DNA of 64,000 nucleotides from Limnobacter litoralis (GTDB lineage Bacteria > Pseudomonadota > Gammaproteobacteria > Burkholderiales > Burkholderiaceae_B). The notes under the pieces were generated by a model. The model saw nothing but the letters and a program-made list of their open reading frames with translations, was not told the origin of the DNA and did no database searches. Positions within the stretch are counted from its first letter, which is position 1. Each line of letters starts with the position of its first letter. The stretch lies in contig NZ_BSOJ01000015.1 in NCBI RefSeq assembly GCF_030160455.1, positions 248,001 to 312,000 on the forward strand, read 5' to 3'. The position numbers and the translations under genes were made by a program. This document shows positions 24,065 to 32,480 of this stretch, one piece after another.

Positions 24065-25591
24065 ATGCCCCCGAAAACTCTGCAAAAAACGCAACGCACT
24101 CACATTTGTCTGTCGCTTGTATTCGCGTCAGCCGCCCTGTTGTCGGGCTGCGGAGGCGACGGCAGCAATGGTCAAGCCAGCGTCTCGGGCTCAGTGGTTT
24201 CAACTCAGGAGACACAAACACTGCAGGTCAGTCCGGTTCAAAACTGTAGCAGTGGTGACCTGCCAGAGGGGCCTGTTCAAGGGCGTGTGCCGATTGAAGA
24301 CCGAACCAGCGGGCGCAGTGAACAAGGTTACAACTGCAACCTGAAAAAAATAGGTCAGTTCCAGGGCGAAGGCGCCAGTTGGGTCAATCCGGTTTATAAA
24401 AACTGTGCCTACATGGCCACGGCATTTGCGGGCACTTTGAGCAAGAAAATGCAGGGAGTGCAAGTGGTGGATGTGAGCAAACCCGAAGCGCCTGCGTATG
24501 TTGAAAGCTTAACCAGTACAGCCTTTCAGGCTGGCACGTGGGAAAGCCTGAAAGTCAACCCTGAACGACAGTTGCTGGCAGGGGTGGCGGGCGGTCCCAT
24601 CGAAGGACTCGGCTTTATTGACATTTACGACATTTCTGGCGATTGCACCCACCCTCGCCTGCTAAACGGATTGGCAGGATCGCTGAGTGTGCCTGCCAAC
24701 TTCATTGGTCATGAGGGCAATTTCAGCCCGGATGGCAACACTTACTGGTCTACCAGCTCAGCCGGGGGAACGATCACTGCAATTGACATCAGCAAACCGG
24801 CCAGTCCTCGCATTGTCTACATCGGCAATAGCCTGCTGCCCAACCACGGGTTTTCATTCAACGCCGATGGCACACGAATGTACCTGACCAGTGCAGCGCC
24901 AGCCGGCGTGATTATTCTGGACGTCAGCGACATCCAGAATCGAAAACCGCTGCCCATCATTAAACCGGTGGGACAGATTTTCTGGCAAGACGGAAACATT
25001 TCCCAGCACACCATACCGGTGTTTTATCAGGGCAAGCCGCGGCTCATTGTGGTGGACGAATTCGGAACAGGTGCCACGCGGATCCTCGATATTTCGGACG
25101 AAACCAAACCCACCATCCTGTCCAAAATACGTCTTCAAATACAGCAGCCAGCGCATGTTGACCTTCGACAAAAGGACCTCGGCAACAACGGCTTGTTTGG
25201 CTACGAAGCACACTATTGCAGCGTAGACCGCACCAACGATCCGCAAGCCCTGGCCTGTGGTTATTTTCAATCGGGTGTGCGGGTCTTTGACATTCGCAAC
25301 CCGCTGCAACCCAAGGAAATCGCGTACTACAACCCACCTGCACAAACAGGAAAAACCGCTGTATTACCTGGCTCTGAACACGCAGGAAGCCCTGCCGGTT
25401 ACGGCCCCTCGGTCAGTGACGTTCAAAATCTTGGGCTGGGCGTGCCCACCAAGCTCAGCATTGGGCCAGACCTGTCGGCAGACTGGTGCTCTTCGCCGCC
25501 CGAATTCAGGGGCAATCAGCTTTGGGTGACCTGTCAGGACAACGGTTTCATGGTGCTGCAGTTTGAGAGAGGCGTCTATCCTTTCCAGTAA
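24065..25591 (+). CDS. LVIVD-repeat lipoprotein
   Basis: The 508-aa protein has a lipoprotein signal (LSLVFASAALLSGCGG) and several LVIVD-type beta-propeller blades: GVQVVDVSKPEAPAYVE, GFIDIYDISGDCTHPRLL, TAIDISKPASPRIVY, GVIILDVSDIQNRKPLP, TRILDISDETKP and GVRVFDIRNPLQPKEIA. Such propellers are exported proteins of mostly unknown role, probably in binding. It has several Cys residues that could form disulphides. The DUF305 gene follows seven bases after its stop, so they form one unit. Confidence 0.75.
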   Translation: MPPKTLQKTQRTHICLSLVFASAALLSGCGGDGSNGQASVSGSVVSTQETQTLQVSPVQNCSSGDLPEGPVQGRVPIEDRTSGRSEQGYNCNLKKIGQFQGEGASWVNPVYKNCAYMATAFAGTLSKKMQGVQVVDVSKPEAPAYVESLTSTAFQAGTWESLKVNPERQLLAGVAGGPIEGLGFIDIYDISGDCTHPRLLNGLAGSLSVPANFIGHEGNFSPDGNTYWSTSSAGGTITAIDISKPASPRIVYIGNSLLPNHGFSFNADGTRMYLTSAAPAGVIILDVSDIQNRKPLPIIKPVGQIFWQDGNISQHTIPVFYQGKPRLIVVDEFGTGATRILDISDETKPTILSKIRLQIQQPAHVDLRQKDLGNNGLFGYEAHYCSVDRTNDPQALACGYFQSGVRVFDIRNPLQPKEIAYYNPPAQTGKTAVLPGSEHAGSPAGYGPSVSDVQNLGLGVPTKLSIGPDLSADWCSSPPEFRGNQLWVTCQDNGFMVLQFERGVYPFQ

Positions 25592-25598
25592 GGCAAAG

Positions 25599-26255
25599 AT
25601 GACTCAGAGCCATCCGTTTCTTCAAAAAAGACCTTGCCAGTCGATCCTTCTGGTCGCTTTGGTAGGCGCCATTCTGGGCGCTTGTGTCGCCCTTTTCGTT
25701 CAGCACTGGAAAAGCCAACAGACGCAGAACGCGCTGTGGCAAACGGATATTCCGTTTTTGAAAATGATGAATTATCACCACGATCAGGCCATCACACTGG
25801 CTGAACTGGTGTTGCCCAAAGCGCAAGGGCAAGTGGCACAGCTGGCGCATCAAATCGCAGCCCAGCAGCGAACCGAGACAGGTATGTTTCGTGCTCTGTT
25901 GCTGTCCTGGAACGCGCCGGTGATCCCTCAAAAAATCCAGATGGACTGGATGATTCCCCACGCCACGCTGGATGACCTCGCCTTCATCAGCCGTTGCAAT
26001 GCCTCTGGCTTGGGCATGGAAGGATTGGCCACAATGGCACAAATCAATGAACTGGCGCAAAGCCCGCCTGATGCAGCCAACACGCAGTTCCTTCATTTGA
26101 TGGCCGCCCACCACAGCGCGGCATTGCCCATGCTCGACTACGCGCGGCGCAATGCGTCAACCCCCGTTGTACGGAACATGGCTGCAAGCATGTGGGCTGC
26201 ACAGCGGGATGAACTGGTGTGGATTCATGCCCTGCTGCGTCAGCGCCACCACTAG
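25599..26255 (+). CDS. DUF305 family protein
   Basis: This 218-aa protein has an N-terminal membrane helix (SILLVALVGAILGACVALFVQ, about 12-34) and the DUF305 pattern MMNYHHDQAITLAELVL and later LHLMAAHHSAALPMLDYA, two ferritin-like helices with HH/H motifs. DUF305 proteins are periplasmic, His-rich and often found beside metal-resistance genes, as here. AAGGCAAAG precedes the ATG; a longer upstream frame overlaps the LVIVD gene and is rejected. The convergent CusF-like gene ends at the very next base. Confidence 0.8.
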   Translation: MTQSHPFLQKRPCQSILLVALVGAILGACVALFVQHWKSQQTQNALWQTDIPFLKMMNYHHDQAITLAELVLPKAQGQVAQLAHQIAAQQRTETGMFRALLLSWNAPVIPQKIQMDWMIPHATLDDLAFISRCNASGLGMEGLATMAQINELAQSPPDAANTQFLHLMAAHHSAALPMLDYARRNASTPVVRNMAASMWAAQRDELVWIHALLRQRHH

Positions 26256-26552
26256 TTACTTCTTGTGAATGTCCTCAATGACCATGTCTGAATCCAGTTG
26301 GAATTCAACGTGATCCCCTTTCTGCAGGTCTTTTAACATGGCGGGGTCTTTGACCTTGTAATTCATGGTCATTGGCGGCATTTTCATGCTCTTGATCAAG
26401 CCGTGTTTAAGAGTCACTTTGCCTTGGTCGGCAAGCACATTCTTCACCTCGCCCTGCACCATTTCTGCATTGGGGTCTGCTGCATGCGCAATCGCGTTCA
26501 AGCCAAGAAGGCAGGCCACCAACAGTGGCTTGGTCAATGTCGTCAATTTCAT
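26256..26552 (-). CDS. CusF-like periplasmic copper-binding protein
   Basis: The 98-aa protein has a signal peptide (cleaved after AIAHA) and the CusF OB-fold: GEVKNVLADQGKVTLKHGLI, MKMPPMTMNYKVKD and LQKGDHVEFQL. The Met-rich MKMPPMTM segment matches the Cu(I)/Ag(I) site of CusF, which normally uses His, Trp and two Met. It ends a leftward copper operon, 20 bases after the multicopper oxidase. CusF usually hands copper to CusB of an RND pump, but no such pump lies here. Confidence 0.88.
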   Translation of the reverse strand: MKLTTLTKPLLVACLLGLNAIAHAADPNAEMVQGEVKNVLADQGKVTLKHGLIKSMKMPPMTMNYKVKDPAMLKDLQKGDHVEFQLDSDMVIEDIHKK

Positions 26553-26572
26553 GTGTATTGCTCCTTTAAAAA

Positions 26573-27994
26573 TTACTCGTGGCTCATGCTTGAGCCGGGT
26601 TTGCTGACTTTCACTTCCAGATTCTTCGGGACATCGGCCGAATATTTCACCGGCATGCTGCCTTTGCCAGCCGATGAATTGCGCTGCGGCTCACGCACCA
26701 GCCCCTTGAATTCATAGGCCACAGTGCCGTCGGGATGTTTGAACCAGCCCGGGTCGCTGTAATCGCCAGGCTTCTGGTCTTTCCTGACTTTCAACACACT
26801 GAACATGCCTCCCATTTCAACCGAGCCAAAGGGTCCGTCGCCTGTCATCATTGCAACCGTGTTTTCAGGCAGTGGCATGTCCATCTCGGTCATGTCACCC
26901 ATGCCGCGGTCGCCCATGGCCATGTAATCGGGCAACAACTTCACCATTTTCTTGCTGATACCAGTGTGGTCAACACCAATGAATGTCGGCACCTTGTGCC
27001 CCATGGCGTTCATGGTGTGGTGGCTTTTGTGGCAATGAAAGGCCCAGTCACCCTCCTCATTGGCGATGAACTCGATTTGCCGCATTTGACCCACGGCAAC
27101 GTCGGTCGTCACTTCAGGCCAACGCGCCCCCAAGGGCACGGCACCGCCATCGGTCCCTGTCACCTCAAACTCATGCCCGTGAATGTGAATTGGATGATTG
27201 GTCATGCTCAGGTTGCCAATTCGAATGCGCACCCGGTCGTTTTTGCGCACACAGAGTGGGCTGATGCCCGGAAACACCCTGCTGTTCCAGGTCCAGAGAT
27301 TGAACTCCAGCATCGTCATGATCTTCGGCGTGTAAGCACCGGGTTCAATGTCGTACCCATTGAGCATGAAACAGAAATCTCGATCCGCTTCACGAATCAA
27401 GGCGCTTGGCACTTTGGGGTGCGTGATCCACATGCCCATCATGCCCATGGCCATTTGACTCATTTCATCGGCATGGGGGTGATACATGAAGGTACCGGGG
27501 CGTCTGGCCACGAACTCGTACACCCAGGTTTTACCGGGGGCAATGCCCGGCTGATTCAGGCCGGTCACGCCATCCATGCCATTGGGCAGGCGCTGCCCGT
27601 GCCAATGTACGCTGGTGTGCTCCGGCAATTTGTTGGTTACGAAAATTCGCACCTTGTCGCCCTCAACCACTTCAATCGTGGGCCCCGGGCTTTGCCCGTT
27701 GTAACCCCACAGGTGCGCCTTCATTCCAGGTGCCATTTCACGCACCACGGGTTCAGCCACCAAGTGAAATTCTTTGACGCCATTGTGCATGCGCCAAGGC
27801 AAAGTCCAGCCGTTGAGGGTGACCACCGGGTTGTAGGGCCGCCCCGTGTCTGGATGTAGTGGCGGCATGGTGTCCGGTGAGGTCTGGATAACCGGTTCAG
27901 GAATGGCGGCCAGCGCCACTTTGCTGACGGCTGCTGCGGCCACAGCGCCGCCGGTCATTGCCGTTTTCTTGAAAAACTCTCGTCTTGAATTCAT
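26573..27994 (-). CDS. copA: Tat-exported multicopper oxidase, CopA type
   Basis: The 473-aa enzyme starts with a twin-arginine signal (SRREFFKKTAMTGGAVAAAA). All four copper motifs are present: HWHG (VHWHGQRLPNG), YHPHADE, HPIHIHGHEF and the T1/T2/T3 element HCHKSHHTMNAMGH. It likely oxidises Cu(I) to the less toxic Cu(II) in the periplasm. Met-rich stretches (MSQMAMGMMGM; MAMGDRGMGDMTEMDMP) resemble those of CueO/CopA. I chose the ATG with AGGGGACAATGAA upstream, one base after the stop of the previous gene, over an in-frame ATG further upstream. Confidence 0.9.
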   Translation of the reverse strand: MNSRREFFKKTAMTGGAVAAAAVSKVALAAIPEPVIQTSPDTMPPLHPDTGRPYNPVVTLNGWTLPWRMHNGVKEFHLVAEPVVREMAPGMKAHLWGYNGQSPGPTIEVVEGDKVRIFVTNKLPEHTSVHWHGQRLPNGMDGVTGLNQPGIAPGKTWVYEFVARRPGTFMYHPHADEMSQMAMGMMGMWITHPKVPSALIREADRDFCFMLNGYDIEPGAYTPKIMTMLEFNLWTWNSRVFPGISPLCVRKNDRVRIRIGNLSMTNHPIHIHGHEFEVTGTDGGAVPLGARWPEVTTDVAVGQMRQIEFIANEEGDWAFHCHKSHHTMNAMGHKVPTFIGVDHTGISKKMVKLLPDYMAMGDRGMGDMTEMDMPLPENTVAMMTGDGPFGSVEMGGMFSVLKVRKDQKPGDYSDPGWFKHPDGTVAYEFKGLVREPQRNSSAGKGSMPVKYSADVPKNLEVKVSKPGSSMSHE

Positions 27995-27995
27995 T

Positions 27996-29363
27996 TCATT
28001 GTCCCCTGTTGGCGGGTCTGCCGACCTGCTCAGCCTGCAATTCACCGTCGGCCATCCAGAAATCCGATTGCGCTTCGATCGCCTTCATGACGCTTGCAAT
28101 CATGTTTCTGTTTTCGGCCAACAGCTCGAAGGTGCCCACAATCATGCCGTTGTAACGAAGCTGGGCCTCATCGACGAGCGTCTTCTGCATGGGTACGATT
28201 TCATCCTGGTATTGATGGGCAATTGCATACGCGGTTTGATAATTGGAATAGGCACTTCGAAGTGAAGAGCCCGCGTTGCGCAAAGCCGCTTCCATCTGGT
28301 TGGCTGCGGCCAGGGTGCCCGCCTTCATTTCAGACCGCTTCAAACCACCCCAATCAAACAATGGCAAACGAATACCCAATTCATACCCGGTGGGTGTGGT
28401 GTTGGTGCCGTTGCTGTCGTTGAAGACAGTCTTGCGGCGCAAACCCAATTCCACGTCGGTGAAGCTCGACAATTTGCCCACACCCTGCGCTTGGGTGGCG
28501 TAGTCAAATTCGGCCTTGGCCAACTGAACATCGAGTCGCGTGCGCAGGGCCTCAGCCCCCCAATTTCCAGGTGGTGCTGGCTGCTTCGGCAAATCGGGCA
28601 AACGCTCTGGCAATTTCAATTGTGCGGTCTGTTCATTGCTCAGCCCCAGTGCCCGAACAAGAGTCTCGCGGGCCTGGCTGGCTTTGTTTTGCATCACGGC
28701 ATAGTCCGCAGCTGCCTGCGCGTAGAAGACCTGCTCTCGCAGACCCTCGAAACGGCTGTAATTGCCAGCGGCCTGCAATCGCTTCGCCAGGTCAGCCACA
28801 ATTTCAGCGTTGTCCAGCACTTGGCGCGAATAAACCGCCATCTGGCGTGCCGACACCGCCATTACCCATGCCTTCCGAACCATCGACACCTGATCCACCA
28901 CGGTTGCGGCCAGTCTCAATTGTTCCAGCCTCAGATTGCGGTCGGCCACCCCTTTGCGCAAGGGGTAGGTCAGCACATCCAGCAAGCCAAAACTCAAGGT
29001 GCGAGTCAACTCAAGTTCATCGACTGAAGCCAGTCTTTCAAATGTAAAAACCGGATTGCCAAGGCGGCCACCTTGAGCCGCTGCACTGGCCTGCGCCCAG
29101 TGCATGGCCAATACCCGTTGAAAGTCAGGGCTGTTGAGCAAGGCGACCTTCACAGCCGAAGCCATGTCAAGCGGCTTGGCCAACAGTGCCTCCGCCTGCT
29201 CACGCGCTTGTTGCTGTTCTTCAGCATTCATGAACAACTGCGCATTGCCCGCTGTAAACGACGAGTATTGTCCGTTAACCTGACCCAAATCGTCTTTCAT
29301 GTTCACAGTCGTGCAGGCACTCAAGGCCAAAGCCGTGGCCATGCAAATCAAAGACCTTTTCAT
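27996..29363 (-). CDS. TolC-family outer-membrane factor of the copper operon
   Basis: The 455-aa protein has a lipoprotein-type signal (ICMATALALSACTTV, Cys16) and the long helical repeats of outer-membrane factors (AMHWAQASAAAQGGRLGNPVFTFE; ELTRTLSFGLLDVLTYPLRKG; YELGIRLPLFDWGG). It resembles CopB/CusC-like channels in copper operons. It starts in a four-base overlap with the preceding small gene and is one base from copA. With no RND permease or adaptor beside it, its partner pump must be encoded elsewhere. Confidence 0.8.
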   Translation of the reverse strand: MKRSLICMATALALSACTTVNMKDDLGQVNGQYSSFTAGNAQLFMNAEEQQQAREQAEALLAKPLDMASAVKVALLNSPDFQRVLAMHWAQASAAAQGGRLGNPVFTFERLASVDELELTRTLSFGLLDVLTYPLRKGVADRNLRLEQLRLAATVVDQVSMVRKAWVMAVSARQMAVYSRQVLDNAEIVADLAKRLQAAGNYSRFEGLREQVFYAQAAADYAVMQNKASQARETLVRALGLSNEQTAQLKLPERLPDLPKQPAPPGNWGAEALRTRLDVQLAKAEFDYATQAQGVGKLSSFTDVELGLRRKTVFNDSNGTNTTPTGYELGIRLPLFDWGGLKRSEMKAGTLAAANQMEAALRNAGSSLRSAYSNYQTAYAIAHQYQDEIVPMQKTLVDEAQLRYNGMIVGTFELLAENRNMIASVMKAIEAQSDFWMADGELQAEQVGRPANRGQ

Positions 29364-29704
29364 GGCTGACCTCCATGCCCGTTCATGTGCATGTGCATTT
29401 TCATGTCCATGTGGCCTGGGGGGTTGGCTGCAGGGGCTTGAGGTGCGGTTTGGGTCGCACTGGCTGGCGCGCTTGTCTCAGGCTGATCCTGATAGGGCTC
29501 CATGGCGTAGTTTTGCCAGCCACCATGGTCACGAACCCGCTGATTGGCGAGGTTCCAGTTCTGTAGCTTGGGCTCTGAGTAGCGTTGGTAGCCACCTAGA
29601 AGATTGCCTTCGCCGCCGAGCGCTTCGGCTTTGACGGAGAGGGGCATAGCCAGCAGTGCCAAGGCAGCACTCAAGGCCGTTTTGTAAAATGCAAATTTGT
29701 ACAT
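29360..29704 (-). CDS. Exported Met/His-rich small protein of the copper operon
   Basis: The 114-aa protein has a signal peptide (KTALSAALALLAMPLSVKA) and a tail GHMDMKMHMHMNGHGG that alternates Met and His, a pattern that binds copper. The centre (LGGYQRYSEPKLQNWNLANQRVRDHGGWQNYAMEPYQ) is Tyr/Asn-rich, and a Pro/Ala linker follows. It overlaps the outer-membrane factor gene by four bases, so it is coupled to it. I suggest a periplasmic copper buffer or chaperone; I know no named family. Confidence 0.7.
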   Translation of the reverse strand: MYKFAFYKTALSAALALLAMPLSVKAEALGGEGNLLGGYQRYSEPKLQNWNLANQRVRDHGGWQNYAMEPYQDQPETSAPASATQTAPQAPAANPPGHMDMKMHMHMNGHGGQP

Positions 29705-29796
29705 ATTGATTTCCTGCTTGTCTCAATGCAGAGACGCGTTGAAACAGGATCAGGACACGCTAGCGTCCTAAATCCGTGCGATCAAGGCTGGGGAAA

Positions 29797-30153
29797 TCAA
29801 GCTTTGGGTGGTCGCTCCAGACGAGCAAGCTCCGCCTGCAAAGGGCTGGGAAGAATTTGAGCCCCAAACACGGGGCTTTGAACGTCGGTGAAGTGCAATA
29901 CTTCAGAAGGAAGAAATCCGGCGGATATGGCGCAATGCTGACCGCACGGCGAATTGTGTTTCATGTCGCCAGGCTGGCTGCCGTGTTTGCCCATGTCGTG
30001 ACAATCCATCGATATGGAGGCCACCTCAACTTGATGAAGCGCAGCAGCTTTTGTGCCACTCGCACTGAACGTTGGCGCATGCATGGCAGCCATCGCCACG
30101 CTTTGAATCAGCATGGTCAAGGCAAGCAAAAAGGCGACAAAAACGTTTTTCAC
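29797..30153 (-). CDS. Exported Cys/His-rich small protein, first gene of the copper operon
   Basis: The 118-aa product has a signal peptide (VFVAFLLALTMLIQSVAMA) and a middle with Cys, His and Met (ISMDCHDMGKHGSQPGDMKHNSPCGQHC), likely a metal site. It resembles small hypothetical proteins that lead copper operons in Burkholderiales (DUF2946-like), but the match is loose. A 92-base gap, with a short GGAC/GTCC hairpin, separates it from the next gene; both still read as one unit. Confidence 0.6.
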   Translation of the reverse strand: MKNVFVAFLLALTMLIQSVAMAAMHAPTFSASGTKAAALHQVEVASISMDCHDMGKHGSQPGDMKHNSPCGQHCAISAGFLPSEVLHFTDVQSPVFGAQILPSPLQAELARLERPPKA

Positions 30154-30189
30154 ATGAATTACAACCTATATAACTCCTACAGTCTACCA

Positions 30190-30212
30190 TCATCTGACCG
30201 ATGCGTCATCTG
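30190..30212. promoter_or_regulatory. Direct repeat upstream of the copper operon
   Basis: TCATCTG occurs at 30190-30196 and 30206-30212, 16 bp apart, 37 to 59 bases before the first copper-operon gene. Tandem repeats are typical of OmpR-family (CopR/CusR) boxes, although the spacing is not the usual 10-11 bp. Confidence 0.3.
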
Positions 30213-30278
30213 TCCGCCGAAGGCTGTGTTCGTGCGTTAAAGCTGCCAGCTAACTCACTTAACAAAGGGCATGGCACC

Positions 30279-31076
30279 ATGAAAAAATCGGCGTTGTTTT
30301 CCACATTGTTTGCCTTATTAATTATGGCAACTGGCTTGGCCTGTGCAGCCAGCGAGCCCACCATCAAAGAGGTGTATCAAGCTGCAGAATCTGGCCACCT
30401 GAGCCAAGCACAGTCCATGATGGACATAGTCCTGAAAAATCACCCCAACAGCGCAAAGGCCCACTTCGTTGAGTCAGAGCTGTCAGCAAAACAAGGGGAT
30501 CTAGCACGTGCACGGGTTGAATTTGGCAGGGCGAAGGCACTTGAACCCTCAATGGGCTTTGCAAAACCTGAGGCCGTCGTAGCTTTGGAGACCCAACTGC
30601 AAGGTCCAACAGGGCCAGCCGCAAGCTCTTCCTCTCTAACTCATAGAACCGGCTTGCCTTGGGGACTATGGCTTGCAATTGCCCTGTTTGCGATTTCATT
30701 GATTGCCTTTATGCGCAATCGAAATAGACCTGATCCAGCACTTGCACAGATACCCGGCAATTTCCCCACTTCAGGTGGATTCGGTTACGCCAATCCACCT
30801 GTTGGCCCACAAGGCGGTGGCGGCTCTGGGCTTCTCGGAAGCCTAGCAACGGGTGCCGCAATGGGTGCGGGCGTGGTTGCAGGCGAGGCATTGATGAACC
30901 GCATTCTGGACGGACATCAATCCGGGAATGGACAAGCTTTGAACTCATTGGCAACAATTCCGAATGAAAGTAAAGCGAACTACGACATGGGAGGAAACGA
31001 CTTTGGGCTGCAAGATGACAGTAGCTGGAACGACAACAACTTTGACGACACCAGCAACGATGACTCCTGGAACTAG
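30279..31076 (+). CDS. TPR-containing membrane protein with Gly-rich linker
   Basis: The 265-aa protein has a signal peptide (LFALLIMATGLACAA), one or two TPR units (YQAAESGHLSQAQSMMDIVLKNHPNSAKAHFVESELSAKQGD...), a membrane helix (LPWGLWLAIALFAISLIAFM, about 125-145), a Gly-rich stretch with a small-residue helix (LLGSLATGAAMGAGVVAGEAL) and an acidic Asn/Asp/Trp tail (DDSSWNDNN...DDSW). Similar tails occur in other exported proteins of this order. AAAGGG precedes the ATG. Role unknown; TPRs suggest a protein-binding scaffold at the envelope. Confidence 0.7.
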   Translation: MKKSALFSTLFALLIMATGLACAASEPTIKEVYQAAESGHLSQAQSMMDIVLKNHPNSAKAHFVESELSAKQGDLARARVEFGRAKALEPSMGFAKPEAVVALETQLQGPTGPAASSSSLTHRTGLPWGLWLAIALFAISLIAFMRNRNRPDPALAQIPGNFPTSGGFGYANPPVGPQGGGGSGLLGSLATGAAMGAGVVAGEALMNRILDGHQSGNGQALNSLATIPNESKANYDMGGNDFGLQDDSSWNDNNFDDTSNDDSWN

Positions 31077-31172
31077 TTGCGAAAACGGTTGAAATTACGC
31101 TAGGACCCATGGAACTTTACTCGTGTGATTGGTCTAAATATCAGCTTAATAAATACTTAAAACACATCGACC

Positions 31173-32297
31173 ATGGCTAGCCGCCCCTTTCCACGGCCTG
31201 AAAAAAAGGTTCATGCCACCCCATTCAGCGGCATCAAGATCACCCGCAACCGACAATCAATTCACACGGATGCGCTATGGCAATTGTTCAACAGGCACGG
31301 CCTCTCACACATCGTGGACTGGCACTCGCTGGAAGGCGGTGATGTGCTACAGGTTTGCCTGAAGATGGACTGGCTGGTCCGTTGGCTACCAGACAAGGAC
31401 ACAGCAAGAATACAGGTGAGTCCGGAATACCGACAATCACCACCCGCACTGCGCCCGCTCACGGAAATCCTGATTTGCATGCTGGCCAACCCGTTTCCGG
31501 CAGAATTCACGTCGCTCGACGAATTGAACATACATCTGGAAATGCGGGCAGAAATCGCTCAGGCTGCAGCAAAAACCGAGATGAATTTTCACACGGAAGC
31601 GGTTCATCGACCTACCCAGTTCTGGTCCTACGACGAAGACAAAGGCTTTACGCTGAAGGCGGGAAAGGATTTGGTGGAAGCACTTGAGTTCACCACACAG
31701 CCCGCACTTTCTGGCGACAGATTTTCCTTTTCGTGTTACCGAGCCACTGAATATGTCATCTTGCTGGGCATCTCAAAGGTACTTCGGCAAAGGCGGCCCA
31801 GGCAGTACACTGAACTGCTGCAACAGTGGAACATTGAACCACTTCAATCGAGCCGTTTTCACGAACACTTTCTAGTTGAATCGGGCTCGCTGGACAACCC
31901 ATTTCCCATGCGTTTTTACACACCGGGTGATCGGGTCTGGTTCAAAAATCCAGACCTTCCCTCCTCCGATGTGGCCGGCTATGAGGGCTCATGGGTCATT
32001 TATTTGGGTCAAGGCAAATTCACGAATTTCTGGGACAAACAAAAGCCCTTTAGCCTGATGACCAAATGCGTGGAGGTTTATCACTGGCGAGATGGACTTT
32101 CAAGCAACGCAACGGGGATGGCAACAATCGACGAAACCCTTGTTGCGCAAGAGGTGGCAAAGACACTTCAAAATCAAGACAGGCTGGCGCTTATTGCCGA
32201 CAACATGATGCGTTATCGAGACCCCGCAGGGGTGTATGCCCAAGGTGGTTGTATAGACGCCAGCCGAGAAGCACCCATCTGCTTTGCCTGCAACTGA
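31173..32297 (+). CDS. Divergent Tgl-like protein-glutamine gamma-glutamyltransferase
   Basis: Residues 110-280 resemble the Bacillus spore-coat transglutaminase Tgl in order and spacing. FTSLDELNIHLEMRAEIAQAAAK matches its N-terminal helix, FSFSCYRATEYVILLGI matches the active-site Cys helix (Cys188 here), and PGDRVWFKNPD plus EGSWVIYLGQGKF match the region carrying its Glu and His. The Glu and His do not align exactly: Ser and Phe fall in those places, and Glu271 is two residues off. Activity is therefore uncertain. The N-terminal 100 residues and the end after 310 are extra. No signal peptide; a terminator follows. Confidence 0.55.
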   Translation: MASRPFPRPEKKVHATPFSGIKITRNRQSIHTDALWQLFNRHGLSHIVDWHSLEGGDVLQVCLKMDWLVRWLPDKDTARIQVSPEYRQSPPALRPLTEILICMLANPFPAEFTSLDELNIHLEMRAEIAQAAAKTEMNFHTEAVHRPTQFWSYDEDKGFTLKAGKDLVEALEFTTQPALSGDRFSFSCYRATEYVILLGISKVLRQRRPRQYTELLQQWNIEPLQSSRFHEHFLVESGSLDNPFPMRFYTPGDRVWFKNPDLPSSDVAGYEGSWVIYLGQGKFTNFWDKQKPFSLMTKCVEVYHWRDGLSSNATGMATIDETLVAQEVAKTLQNQDRLALIADNMMRYRDPAGVYAQGGCIDASREAPICFACN

Positions 32298-32320
32298 CAC
32301 CACGCTGCCGAAACAAAAAA

Positions 32321-32345
32321 CCCGCCACAAGGGCGGGTTTTTTCG
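32321..32345. terminator. Bidirectional terminator
   Basis: CCCGCC-ACAAG-GGCGGG, preceded by AAAAAA and followed by TTTTTT, works for the Tgl-like gene on the plus strand and for tRNA-Ser on the minus strand. Confidence 0.85.
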
Positions 32346-32348
32346 AAT

Positions 32349-32438
32349 TGGCGGAAGCTCAGGGATTCGAACCCTGGAGGGGCTCGCACCCCTGCCGGTT
32401 TTCAAGACCGGTGCATTCAACCGCTCTGCCAAGCTTCC
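32349..32438 (-). tRNA. tRNA-Ser (anticodon TGA)
   Basis: A 90-base class II tRNA with acceptor GGAAGC / GCTTCC, discriminator G and encoded CCA, anticodon stem CCGGT/ACCGG with loop CTTGAAA (anticodon TGA), a long variable arm (GCAGGGGTGCGAGCCCCTC) and T-arm GGTTCGAATCC. It is followed by the bidirectional terminator. Confidence 0.95.
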
Positions 32439-32447
32439 GAGCCCGCA

Positions 32448-32477
32448 ATTATAACCACATTCAATCAGTGGGTACAA
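32448..32477 (-). promoter_or_regulatory. Promoter of tRNA-Ser
   Basis: Minus strand TTGTAC (32472-32477), 18-base spacer, perfect TATAAT (32448-32453), ending ten bases before the tRNA. A GC-rich discriminator (TGCGGGC) suggests stringent control. Confidence 0.7.
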
Positions 32478-32480
32478 GAA

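Noticed and set aside
26735-27859. 374-residue open frame on the plus strand inside the multicopper oxidase gene
   Set aside because: The His-rich translation simply mirrors the reverse complement of the Met/His-rich oxidase; no family motif or ribosome site.
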